A stretch of DNA of 7,814 bases from Parcubacteria group bacterium GW2011_GWA2_50_10b (GCA_001004085.1 LCQJ01000019.1:1-7814), one strand, 5' to 3'. Positions 1 through 5,910 are shown, counted from the first letter of the stretch. Notes: generated from the sequence alone by a model not told the origin. A program made the numbers and translations.

Positions 1-363
1 CGAATAAGAGAGGTCCTTGTAGCGTTCCCAGACTTTTTCGAGACTTTGATGCGAAACCATAAAGATTTCCGGCTGAAAGCCGCGCTGTTTGAGACCGGTG
101 ATGGCCGCCAAAGCCTTCTCGTTGCTCGGCGAGAGGACGGCTACATCAATTTTCTTATCGGTGGCGTTAAAGACCGCGAGTCCCGCTTCGCGCGCTTCGG
201 CTTCGGGGATAACGCGCAAAGCGTCGATATTGATGGGGTGGGTGGAGAGGTCGAGGTAGGGGACACCGTGGTTGGCGGCGAATGTCGCTGTCGATTCCTC
301 CTCCTCTCTTTTGCGCAAGGCCTGGACCCGTTCATCCTGCCGGGCTTCATCGAAGACAATCAT
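1..363 (-). CDS. pilB: PilB/GspE-type pilus assembly ATPase, N-terminal part (runs off the window)
   Basis: This is the first 121 codons of a gene reading leftwards out of the window; the frame is open throughout. It begins MIVFDEARQDERVQALRKRE, a charged helix. It then matches the N-terminal domain of type II secretion / type IV pilus ATPases (T2SSE_N, MshEN-like): residues from about 36 read PYLDLSTHPINIDALRVIPE, followed by a small alpha/beta unit with VAVLSPSNEKAL and a stretch ending in ERYKDLS. In this family the domain precedes the hexameric ATPase, which drives pilus extension at the inner face of the membrane. The Walker motifs would lie beyond the left edge. The ATG at 361-363 is the only good start, because an in-frame stop lies just upstream. 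A TACAAT box ends 6 nt before it, so the mRNA may be leaderless. The PilB/GspE class is fairly certain; which paralogue is not. Confidence 0.8.
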   Translation of the reverse strand, partial: MIVFDEARQDERVQALRKREEEESTATFAANHGVPYLDLSTHPINIDALRVIPEAEAREAGLAVFNATDKKIDVAVLSPSNEKALAAITGLKQRGFQPEIFMVSHQSLEKVWERYKDLSYS

Positions 364-369
364 ACCTTT

Positions 370-375
370 ATTGTA
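370..375 (-). promoter_or_regulatory. -10 box of the pilus ATPase gene (leaderless)
   Basis: TACAAT on the minus strand ends 6 nt before the ATG at 363, placing the expected transcription start at the A of the start codon. No convincing -35 box is visible. The AAAGG next to the ATG is too close to act as a normal Shine-Dalgarno site. Confidence 0.4.
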
Positions 376-411
376 CTCTAAAAAGGCTCATTTTAGGCCC
401 TCTTTTACCTA

Positions 412-441
412 TTGACTTTTAATACACAACTATGTTATAAT
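412..441 (+). promoter_or_regulatory. Sigma-70-type promoter of the lipoprotein gene
   Basis: TTGACT (412-417) and a perfect TATAAT (436-441) are separated by 18 bp. This is the best promoter in the window. Transcription should start near 448, leaving a leader of only about 10 nt that consists mainly of the ribosome binding site. Confidence 0.8.
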
Positions 442-447
442 AGTAAA

Positions 448-454
448 AGAGGTG
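448..454 (+). promoter_or_regulatory. Shine-Dalgarno site of the lipoprotein gene
   Basis: AGAGGTG lies 4 nt before the ATG at 459. It fixes the start and is the only clear Shine-Dalgarno sequence among the genes here; the others start by overlap or appear leaderless. Confidence 0.65.
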
Positions 455-458
455 CAAA

Positions 459-848
459 ATGAAGAAATGGTTCGTGGCGCTCGCCATTCTGGCGAGCGGG
501 TGCAGTGCCTATCGGGAGCAGGAGGCGATTTTCGTCGGCTATAACACCAGTAACGACAACGTTGTCGTGCTGGTGAACGATGGCGCGGAAACGCCCATCG
601 TGGCGAATCGAAGCATTCAGTTCGTGGTCCAGATTCTGGTGCCGAATAATCCGGTCAACACGGTGAACGGACCAAGCTCCATCGACAAACAGGTCCAGGT
701 GTCCATCGCCTTCCGGAATCTGCGGACGGGCAGGCTGACGTCCCCGATATTCTGCAATGCGGGGGCGAAGGTGGTCACGACTGTCTGGTACAGGGTCACC
801 GTCGGCGGCTACGACTATGCCGAGTGCAACTCATCGTACGGATACTAG
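459..848 (+). CDS. Small predicted lipoprotein of unknown function
   Basis: The 129-residue product starts with a short positive N-terminus (MKKW), a hydrophobic stretch (residues 4-13) and a lipobox-like LASGC with the candidate lipidated cysteine at C15. It is therefore expected to be exported and membrane-anchored. The mature part is rich in beta-prone segments (VVVLVN, FVVQILV, VQVSIAF, VVTTVWYRVTV), consistent with a small beta-sandwich. It holds two further cysteines, C99 and C123, that could form a disulfide. I do not recognise the family and assign no function. The gene is a self-contained cassette with a strong promoter, a Shine-Dalgarno site and a Rho-independent terminator, unlike the overlapping genes after it. 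That could reflect high separate expression or recent acquisition. The promoter, ribosome binding site, signal sequence and terminator together make it a credible gene. Confidence 0.75.
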   Translation: MKKWFVALAILASGCSAYREQEAIFVGYNTSNDNVVVLVNDGAETPIVANRSIQFVVQILVPNNPVNTVNGPSSIDKQVQVSIAFRNLRTGRLTSPIFCNAGAKVVTTVWYRVTVGGYDYAECNSSYGY

Positions 849-876
849 AGTTGGAGTTGCCTCGGCGGTTTCGAGA

Positions 877-909
877 GGGCGGGCGCGATTCATTCGCCCG
901 CCCTTTTTT
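877..909 (+). terminator. Rho-independent terminator after the lipoprotein gene
   Basis: Perfect 9-bp GC arms, GGGCGGGCG (877-885) and CGCCCGCCC (895-903), enclose a 9-nt loop and are followed by six T (904-909). It lies 29 bp after the lipoprotein stop. The tsaE promoter seems to overlap its distal half. Confidence 0.9.
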
Positions 910-917
910 GTTACACT
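889..917 (+). promoter_or_regulatory. Candidate promoter of the tsaE-polA operon (leaderless)
   Basis: A -10 box TACACT (912-917) lies 17 bp after a weak -35-like TTCATT (889-894) that sits inside the terminator hairpin. The -10 ends 6 nt before the tsaE ATG, so the predicted start of transcription is the A of that ATG. The -10 is reasonable; the -35 is weak. Confidence 0.4.
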
Positions 918-923
918 AACGGG

Positions 924-1328
924 ATGAATCTTTCTCCCGAAGAGCTTGTTGAATCATTCACTATGGGCTCTCAAGCTATGGTTGTGGCCTTGCGGGGAGA
1001 GTTGGGGGCGGGCAAGACAACTTTTACCCAAAAAGTCGGGGAAATTTTGGGTGTGGCCGAAAATATGCACAGCCCGACCTTTGTCATCATGAAAATCTAC
1101 AATATAGATTTCAGGGGGTTTAAAAATTTTATTCATATCGACGCGTACCGGATAGAAAAAGATTCGGAACTGCTGCACCTGGGCTGGGAGGAAATCATCA
1201 GTGAGCCGGAAAATCTGGTTTTTATCGAGTGGCCGGAGAATGTGCCGGGGTTAATACCGGAAAACGCCAAAAGAATCTCCTTCAAACATGTCGACGAGAA
1301 TACCCGCGAAATAATGTATGAAAACTAA
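924..1328 (+). CDS. tsaE: TsaE, ATPase of tRNA t6A37 modification
   Basis: TsaE (YjeE family) is a small P-loop ATPase. With TsaD and TsaB it supports formation of threonylcarbamoyl-adenosine at position 37 of ANN-decoding tRNAs. The 134-residue product has a Walker A motif GELGAGKT (25-32) and the family motifs SPTF (50-53), HIDAYR (71-76) and FIEWPE (100-105), all in order. The length is slightly below the usual 140-160, and the region before Walker A is short. The ATG at 924 has no Shine-Dalgarno site but has a -10 box 6 nt upstream. The last 11 bp overlap the start of polA, so the two are co-transcribed and probably translationally coupled. tRNA-Lys(TTT), a natural substrate of this pathway, is encoded 2.9 kb downstream, which may be coincidence. 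Confidence 0.93.
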   Translation: MNLSPEELVESFTMGSQAMVVALRGELGAGKTTFTQKVGEILGVAENMHSPTFVIMKIYNIDFRGFKNFIHIDAYRIEKDSELLHLGWEEIISEPENLVFIEWPENVPGLIPENAKRISFKHVDENTREIMYEN

Positions 1329-3768
1329 GAAGCGCCTCATCTTGCTCGACTCGCACGCTATTATTCACCGCGCTTATCACGCGCTGCCCGAATTCGCCAC
1401 CTCCTCCGGCGAGCCGACCGGTGCGCTTTATGGCCTGGTGGCCATGCTCGTCAAAATCATCGCCGAACTCAAGCCGGATTTCATCGTGGCCGCATTCGAC
1501 CTGCCCGGGCCGACTTACCGCCACGAGGCCGCGGAGACTTACAAAGCCGGCCGGGCCAAAAACGATGAGAATCTCAATCTGCAGCTCGAACGGGCCAAAG
1601 ACGTTTTCAGGGCGTTCGGCGTACCTGTTTACTCGTGCCCGGGCTTCGAAGCGGACGATATCATCGGCACCGTTGTTGCTGAATGCCAAGGCAAGACCTT
1701 TAAGGATTCCCAAGGTCTTGCCTTTAATACGGAAATCATCATCGCGAGCGGGGACATGGACACCCTCCAGCTGGTTGACGGCAAAAAAGTGCAGGTCTAC
1801 ACGCTGAAAAAGGGCATTAACGACACCATTCTCTATGATGAGAAAAAAGTGCTGGAGCGTTTCGGCTTCCCGCCGGAGCGGCTAATTGACTACAAAGGAT
1901 TGAGAGGCGACCCGTCCGACAATATCATCGGGGTCAAGGGCATCGGCGAAAAGACGGCAACGGCGCTTATCACCGTTTTCGGTTCCATCGAAAATATTTA
2001 CAAGGCGCTCAAGAAGAAAGACGACACCTGGAAACAGGCGGGCATCAGCGAACGCGTCAGGAATCTGCTTTTGGAAAACGAAGAAGAAGCCCTATTCTCA
2101 AAGACTCTGGCCACTATTAGAACAGATGCGCCCATCAACTTCCGACTGCCCAAGCACTGGCGGGAGCATCTGGAAATCGACACCCTCCTCAATTTATTCA
2201 AAGAATTGGAGTTCAGGACTTTGGGGGAGCGAGTTAAAAAACTGGTGGGGGAATCCGGTACCGCACGAAAAACCACGGAAGTATTTTCTGCTGAAAATCT
2301 TCCTGACTCTCGCGCCGACGCGCTCCGAGACGATTTTTCGTCACGACACCGGATTCCCTCGCGGGAAGAAAAAGAACTGTGTCTTATGCTCTGGGTCATC
2401 GATTCGAATCTGACCAATCCGGATATCGAAGACGTCATGCGCTTCACCAAAGCCAAGAATCCCGCTGAAGCACACAAAGTTCTCGAAGCCGAGCTGGACA
2501 AACGCAAGGTCCGTCCAGTGTTTGAAGAAATCGAGAGACCGATTCTCGCAGTGGTGGAGGAGATGAACGGCCGGGGAGTGAAAATCGACCGCGCGGTGCT
2601 CGCCGGTCTCGCCCAGACTTATCACAAGGAGCTTTCGCGTCTGGAAAAGGAGATTTGGAAAGAGGCGGGTGAAGAGTTCAACATCAACTCCCCCAAAGTG
2701 CTCTCCGAAATACTCTTTACGAAACTGGGCCTGGCCGAGAAAAGGCAGAAAAAGACCCCGGGCGGCGCCCTCTCGACCAAAGAGTCCGAACTCGAGAAAT
2801 TGCGCGACAAGCATCGCATCATCGGATTGATTCTCGAATTCCGGGAGCTTTCCAAACTGCTCTCCACTTATATCGACGCCATTCCGCCGCTTCTCGATGC
2901 CGACTCCCGTCTGCATTCCACCTTCGTCCAGTCTGGCACCACCACCGGGCGCATGGGTTCGAACAATCCGAACCTGCAAAATATTCCCAATAAGACCGAG
3001 CTCGGTCGGGCTATCCGCCGCGCTTTCGTGGCCGAAAAAGGTTTTAAACTCGTTTCCCTCGATTATTCCCAGGTAGAACTGCGCCTGGCGGCTGTTTTGA
3101 GCCAAGACAAGAAATTGATGGAGATTTTCAAAAACGGGGAAGATGTCCATGCTGGAGTGGCAATGAGAGTTTTTAAGGTATCTAAGGAGGAAGTTAATAA
3201 GGAAATGCGAATTAAGGCCAAGACCATCAACTTCGGCATTCTCTACGGCATGGGCGTGAATGCCTTGCGCGCCAATCTGGGCACGAGCCGGTTGGAAGCG
3301 CAGGAATTCTACAATCACTACTTCGCCACTTTCACCGAACTGGCCGATTATCTGGACAGAATCAAGGCTGAAACCGCACGCAAGGGTTACACCGAGACGA
3401 TGTTCGGTCGGCGCCGCTATTTCTCCGGTTTCAAGTCGCCGCTGCCCTATGTGCGCGCGCAGGCCGAACGCATGGCCATCAACGCGCCTATCCAGGGTAC
3501 CCAGGCTGACCTCATCAAAATCGCCATGCAAAGAATTGACCGGCATATCAAGTCGGAGAGCCATGAAGGAGAGATGAAACTCATTCTCCAGGTCCATGAT
3601 GAACTGGTTTTTGAAATCAAAGACGAACTGGTCGGTGAGGCGGTCAAACATTTCAAAGAAATCATGGAGACCGCTATCCCGAAAGAAAAATTACTTGGAG
3701 TGCCGATTGTGGCCGAAGCGCACGCGGGGGATAATTGGGGTGAAATGGAAAAAATAAACAATGGATGA
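1318..3768 (+). CDS. polA: DNA polymerase I lacking a proofreading domain
   Basis: The 816-residue product is a family A DNA polymerase that fills gaps and removes RNA primers. Residues 1-300 form the 5'-3' flap nuclease, with acidic residues D11, D61, E111, D113, D114, D146, D148, D198 and D201 and a helix-hairpin-helix GVKGIGEKTA (205-214). Residues 310-405 hold only a short segment where E. coli Pol I has a 3'-5' exonuclease of about 190 residues; the exonuclease acidic motifs are not visible, so it should not proofread. Residues 410-816 form the polymerase: TTTGRMGSNNPNLQNIP (541-557), motif A LDYSQVE with D582, motif B R631/K635/F639/Y643, and motif C QVHDE (758-762). F639 is the residue that discriminates against dideoxynucleotides. 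About 11 extra residues near 124-136 are encoded by a palindrome. The gene overlaps tsaE by 11 bp and the next gene by 8 bp. Confidence 0.97.
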   Translation: MKTKKRLILLDSHAIIHRAYHALPEFATSSGEPTGALYGLVAMLVKIIAELKPDFIVAAFDLPGPTYRHEAAETYKAGRAKNDENLNLQLERAKDVFRAFGVPVYSCPGFEADDIIGTVVAECQGKTFKDSQGLAFNTEIIIASGDMDTLQLVDGKKVQVYTLKKGINDTILYDEKKVLERFGFPPERLIDYKGLRGDPSDNIIGVKGIGEKTATALITVFGSIENIYKALKKKDDTWKQAGISERVRNLLLENEEEALFSKTLATIRTDAPINFRLPKHWREHLEIDTLLNLFKELEFRTLGERVKKLVGESGTARKTTEVFSAENLPDSRADALRDDFSSRHRIPSREEKELCLMLWVIDSNLTNPDIEDVMRFTKAKNPAEAHKVLEAELDKRKVRPVFEEIERPILAVVEEMNGRGVKIDRAVLAGLAQTYHKELSRLEKEIWKEAGEEFNINSPKVLSEILFTKLGLAEKRQKKTPGGALSTKESELEKLRDKHRIIGLILEFRELSKLLSTYIDAIPPLLDADSRLHSTFVQSGTTTGRMGSNNPNLQNIPNKTELGRAIRRAFVAEKGFKLVSLDYSQVELRLAAVLSQDKKLMEIFKNGEDVHAGVAMRVFKVSKEEVNKEMRIKAKTINFGILYGMGVNALRANLGTSRLEAQEFYNHYFATFTELADYLDRIKAETARKGYTETMFGRRRYFSGFKSPLPYVRAQAERMAINAPIQGTQADLIKIAMQRIDRHIKSESHEGEMKLILQVHDELVFEIKDELVGEAVKHFKEIMETAIPKEKLLGVPIVAEAHAGDNWGEMEKINNG
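1688..1724. repeat. Palindromic element inserted in frame within polA
   Basis: AAGGCAAGACCTT (1688-1700) and its exact reverse complement AAGGTCTTGCCTT (1712-1724) flank an 11-nt centre. The element encodes PolA residues of about 124-136 (QGKTFKDSQGLAF) in the surface loop before the SGDMD motif. From memory, E. coli and Taq Pol I have 19-20 residues between the ADD and GD/AD motifs; this protein has 30. The excess of roughly 33 nt is close to the palindrome length, which supports an insertion that kept the frame. Confidence 0.7.
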
Positions 3769-4204
3769 AGAATTTTTCCAACAAGATATATTCGGAAACA
3801 CGGTCAAAGTCGTGTTAGAAAACCCTGAAGATGAAGATGCTATCGGTCCTAAAGCGCGCGGCGATTTTAATGTCTTCACTTTGACCGACGCTATCGGTGC
3901 GAGGCACAAAAGGGACGCCTGGGTGCTCTATCGGAAAGCCCTAGCCTCGGGTATGGCCGCCGAAGAAGTTTTTTTCAAAGTGTTCTGGCAGGTAAAGACG
4001 ATGATGGTGGCGAGTAAAACTAAAACCGCGGAGGAAGCAGAGATGAAGCCCTTCCCATATAGCAAGGCGAAAGGATTTCTAAAAAACTTTTCTCAAGAAG
4101 AATTGCAGAATTTATCCGCAGAACTTGTGGCTGGTTACCATCAAGCCCGCCGTGGAGAAGGGGAGATAGAAACGCTGGTGGAAAAACAGCTACTGAAACT
4201 GTAG
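3761..4204 (+). CDS. Short protein resembling the C-terminal domain of DNA polymerase III delta (HolA)
   Basis: The product is 147 residues. Residues 36-147 resemble the helical C-terminal (collar) domain of the clamp-loader delta subunit: FNVFTLTDAIGARHKRDAWV (36-55), EEVFFKVFWQVKTMM (68-82), then a helical region ending in AGYHQARRGEGEIETLVEKQ. In full-length HolA this domain holds the subunit in the clamp-loader ring, after an AAA+-like region of about 200 residues that is absent here. The N-terminal 35 residues are acidic and unassigned. It overlaps polA by 8 bp (ATGGATGA), so it is probably translated by re-initiation after PolA, and the pairing with a DNA polymerase fits a replication role. 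It may be a free-standing collar domain common in CPR genomes or a truncated holA. The resemblance is recalled, not searched. Confidence 0.6.
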   Translation: MDEEFFQQDIFGNTVKVVLENPEDEDAIGPKARGDFNVFTLTDAIGARHKRDAWVLYRKALASGMAAEEVFFKVFWQVKTMMVASKTKTAEEAEMKPFPYSKAKGFLKNFSQEELQNLSAELVAGYHQARRGEGEIETLVEKQLLKL

Positions 4205-4275
4205 TGCCCCCACTTGGAATCGAACCAAGATCAGCGGATTAAAAGTCCGTTGCTCTACCACTGAGCTATGGGGGC
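4205..4275 (-). tRNA. tRNA-Lys(TTT)
   Basis: All arms fold: acceptor GCCCCCA/TGGGGGC, D-stem GCTC/GAGC, anticodon loop CTTTTAA (anticodon TTT), T-stem CTTGG/CCAAG with TTCGATT loop, and discriminator A. CCA is not encoded. The first anticodon-stem pair (27-43) is an A-C mismatch. The 3' end abuts the stop codon of the convergent delta-like gene with no spacer and no terminator. A TATACT box at 4316-4321 on the minus strand is a possible -10. Confidence 0.95.
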
Positions 4276-4402
4276 AATATCTTTTTTAAGAAACGTCTTC
4301 CTGCAGCACTTTTGAAGTATAATTCGCGTGTATTGCCTGTTATTCCCTTATACAATTTTCCCAAAGAATCTCGGAGTACGTATACAGTATACATTTGCTT
4401 TT

Positions 4403-4418
4403 GCTCTACCGACTGAGC
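4403..4418 (-). pseudogene. tRNA D-arm relic
   Basis: The minus strand reads GCTCAGTCGGTAGAGC, a perfect tRNA D-arm (stem GCTC/GAGC with the GG-containing loop), followed by AAAAG as in many tRNAs. The sequence after it does not form an anticodon or T-arm, and the sequence before it is a hairpin rather than an acceptor stem. It looks like the remnant of a broken tRNA gene. A chance match is unlikely but possible. Confidence 0.5.
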
Positions 4419-4457
4419 CCCGCCCGTACCGAACGGTGTTCGGCACGTTCGGGCGGG
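4419..4457. repeat. Long GC-rich imperfect palindrome without T-tract
   Basis: CCCGCCCG (4419-4426) pairs with CGGGCGGG (4450-4457), and CCGAAC (4429-4434) pairs with GTTCGG (4438-4443) around a GGT loop. An alternative fold gives an almost continuous stem with a 4-nt bulge. There is no T-run on either side, so it is not a standard terminator. It touches the tRNA relic directly, which suggests a small palindromic repeat inserted at or recombined into a tRNA gene. Confidence 0.6.
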
Positions 4458-4488
4458 TATGGGCGCAAGCAGAAAAACTATACTTAAA

Positions 4489-4893
4489 TTATAAGGGAAT
4501 GTCGAGAGCGTAAGCGCCGGCGCCGGTCAAGAGGAGGGAGAGGGAAACGGCAAAAATCAGGAGGTAGAAGACCAAATCGCGCTTGAGGATTTCGCGGGCA
4601 CCCCATTCAATGTAGAGTTCCGCGCCGGTAAAGATTACGAAGGCGAGCGCCGCCACTTGCGTCCAGAGGCCGAGGAGAAACAGCAACCCGCCGCCGATTT
4701 GAAGCAAAGCGTAGAGAGGTAGAAGTAGGTCCGCCGGCCGCAGGCCAAGCGCCTCAAAAGAGGCGAGCCAGCGCCCTTTCTCCTCGCGGAGCTTGAGCAT
4801 GCCCAAATCGAGGAAAATAAAGCCCACCACCAGCCGCAGGATAAAAGGGCCGAGCATGGAATAGGTTAAGAGGTCCGGGAAAGGATTAAGCAT
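4489..4893 (-). CDS. DoxX-like membrane protein
   Basis: The 134-residue product is predicted to span the membrane four times: helices near residues 13-31, 55-75, 78-97 and 106-130. It follows the DoxX family pattern: first helix ILRLVVGFIFLDLGMLKL, then FEALGLRPADLLLPLYALLQ, a GGGLLFLLGLWTQ turn, and a last helix pair. DoxX-like proteins are small inner-membrane proteins linked in some bacteria to thiosulfate:quinone oxidoreductase or redox stress; the role in CPR bacteria is unknown. I chose the ATG at 4893 over the one at 4941. The intervening residues are polar with two cysteines and not family-like, and a TATTAT box sits just upstream of 4893. It stands alone, 171 bp after mutM on the same strand. 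Confidence 0.75.
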   Translation of the reverse strand: MLNPFPDLLTYSMLGPFILRLVVGFIFLDLGMLKLREEKGRWLASFEALGLRPADLLLPLYALLQIGGGLLFLLGLWTQVAALAFVIFTGAELYIEWGAREILKRDLVFYLLIFAVSLSLLLTGAGAYALDIPL

Positions 4894-4899
4894 CTGTCT

Positions 4900-4905
4900 A
4901 TAATA
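4900..4905 (-). promoter_or_regulatory. -10 box of the DoxX-like gene (leaderless)
   Basis: TATTAT on the minus strand ends 6 nt before the ATG at 4893, the same geometry as at 370-375 and 912-917. A loosely matching TCGACA lies about 19 bp upstream. This box is also the argument for the shorter start of the gene. Confidence 0.4.
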
Positions 4906-4992
4906 ACATGAACAAAGCGATGCCTGTCGAGACCGAGACATTCAGAGACTCTTTTTGGCCATGCATTGGGATTTCTAGAATCGCATCACACA

Positions 4993-5013
4993 TGTCAAGG
5001 GTGCCCCTTGACA
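4993..5013. repeat. Perfect 9-bp inverted repeat containing TTGACA
   Basis: TGTCAAGGG (4993-5001) and CCCTTGACA (5005-5013) enclose TGC. It lies between mutM and the DoxX-like gene. No T-tract follows on either strand, so it is not a standard terminator. Each arm presents TTGACA, a -35 consensus, but no good -10 box stands at 16-18 bp on either strand. It could be an operator, a palindromic repeat copy or a processing hairpin. Confidence 0.6.
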
Positions 5014-5064
5014 CTCCATCTATTCTCGACACTCCGCAGGTTTTCCAAGACCAGGATGCAAGTT

Positions 5065-5910
5065 TTACTTTTTGGCATAAAGTTTCTGGTGCACTGGGCA
5101 GAAGTGGGCGCTCCTGGCGCCGACGACCACCCGCTCGAGAGTGCCCGGGCAATTCTTTTTGCTGCAGCGGGTCTTGTGCCGGCGATAAGCGCGGTGGTAT
5201 TCCTGGAATTGACCCTTCTCGCCCATGATGTTTCGGTAATCGGACATCGAGTCGCCGCCGAAGTCGATGCCTTTTTGCAAAACTTCTTTCATGACGCGGA
5301 AGGCGAATTTCAGGTTTTTCTCCGGCACGTCTTTGACCAGAGAGAGGGGATGGATGCAGGAGCGCCAGAGAATTTCATCCGAATAAATGTTGCCGATGCC
5401 GGCGATGAGCGACTGGTCCATGAGGGCCTGTTTCATCCTGGCTTTGGGGCGTTTCATTAATTGAAACTTGAAACTTGAAAATTGGAAATTCTTGTCCAAC
5501 GGCTCCGGTCCCAAGTCTTCCAGATGTTTTGGGTTAAGAAATGTTACTTTAGCAAACCTCCTCATGTCCGAGAGAGAAAGATGTTTGCCATTATCTAATT
5601 CGAAATCCAGTCGGATGAAAGGGTGGCTTGGTTTGTTGTAAACAAAGTGGCCCGTCATCTTCATGTGCACCAATATGGTTTTCCCATTGGATAAGCGAAT
5701 CAAAATATTTTTTGCCCGCCTCTCTGCCTTCAAAATCTTTTGGCCTACTACTTGTTTCCGAAACTTTTTGAAAAACTCTGGATTCTTGATATCTTCTTTG
5801 CCTTTATAAAACTTACTATTGTAAGTCGTCTCAACATTAACGATTTCCCGGCCTTTGACGGTCCGATTCAAACCGTCGACGGTCGTCTGGACTTCGGGTA
5901 ACTCAGGCAT
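5065..5910 (-). CDS. mutM: Formamidopyrimidine-DNA glycosylase (Fpg/MutM)
   Basis: This base-excision enzyme removes 8-oxoguanine and ring-opened purines and cuts the abasic site. The 281-residue product begins MPELPEV, giving catalytic P2 and E3. Other family residues are K67 (RRAKNIL), KMTGHF (84-89), the DNA-intercalating segment DMRRF (115-119), LGPEPL (133-138) and the helix-two-turn-helix LMDQSLIAGIGNIYSDE (163-179) with N174. The C-terminal zinc finger is variant: C249-x4-C254 and C271-x2-H274, where most relatives have four cysteines in CX2C pairs; the arginine at 266 that contacts DNA is kept. The start overlaps the ruvA stop by 8 bp (ATGCCTGA), so both repair genes form one transcript. 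The middle of the gene (about 5460-5860) is visibly more AT-rich than both flanks. Confidence 0.96.
   Translation of the reverse strand: MPELPEVQTTVDGLNRTVKGREIVNVETTYNSKFYKGKEDIKNPEFFKKFRKQVVGQKILKAERRAKNILIRLSNGKTILVHMKMTGHFVYNKPSHPFIRLDFELDNGKHLSLSDMRRFAKVTFLNPKHLEDLGPEPLDKNFQFSSFKFQLMKRPKARMKQALMDQSLIAGIGNIYSDEILWRSCIHPLSLVKDVPEKNLKFAFRVMKEVLQKGIDFGGDSMSDYRNIMGEKGQFQEYHRAYRRHKTRCSKKNCPGTLERVVVGARSAHFCPVHQKLYAKK
5461..5488. repeat. Heptanucleotide tandem repeat inside mutM
   Basis: Four heptamers in a row on the plus strand, TTGAAAC, TTGAAAC, TTGAAAA and TTGGAAA, lie in the linker between the two MutM domains (residues of about 141-150, reading FQFSSFKFQ). Linker length matches remembered relatives, so it does not appear to be a net insertion. 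Confidence 0.5.

Larger units (their letters stand above)
4276..4488. other. Intergenic region with no gene: tRNA relic and palindromes
   Basis: No coding region is supported. From left to right it holds the leader side of tRNA-Lys with overlapping TATA-like boxes on both strands near 4316-4323, an AT-rich stretch, a 13-bp palindrome GTATAC-A-GTATAC (4380-4392), a tRNA D-arm relic (4403-4418) and a GC-rich hairpin (4419-4457). The small open frame across 4328-4513 has no start context and passes through the hairpin, so I do not count it as a gene. Confidence 0.6.

Noticed and set aside
46..381. Open frame of 111 codons on the plus strand
   Set aside because: It is antisense to the pilus ATPase N-terminus, which has recognisable domain sequence on the other strand.
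2341..3651. Open frame of 436 codons antisense to polA
   Set aside because: The length comes from GC-biased third positions of polA. The translation resembles no family I know, and polA motifs on the other strand are complete.
4419..4457. Hairpin as a Rho-independent terminator for the DoxX-like gene
   Set aside because: No run of T follows it in either direction.
4894..4941. Longer start for the DoxX-like protein at 4941
   Set aside because: The extra 16 residues are polar and unlike the family, and a -10 box lies inside them just before the ATG at 4893.
4908..5460. Two overlapping plus-strand open frames of 106 and 164 codons
   Set aside because: Most of their length is antisense to mutM, they have no ribosome binding site, and their translations resemble no family I recognise.
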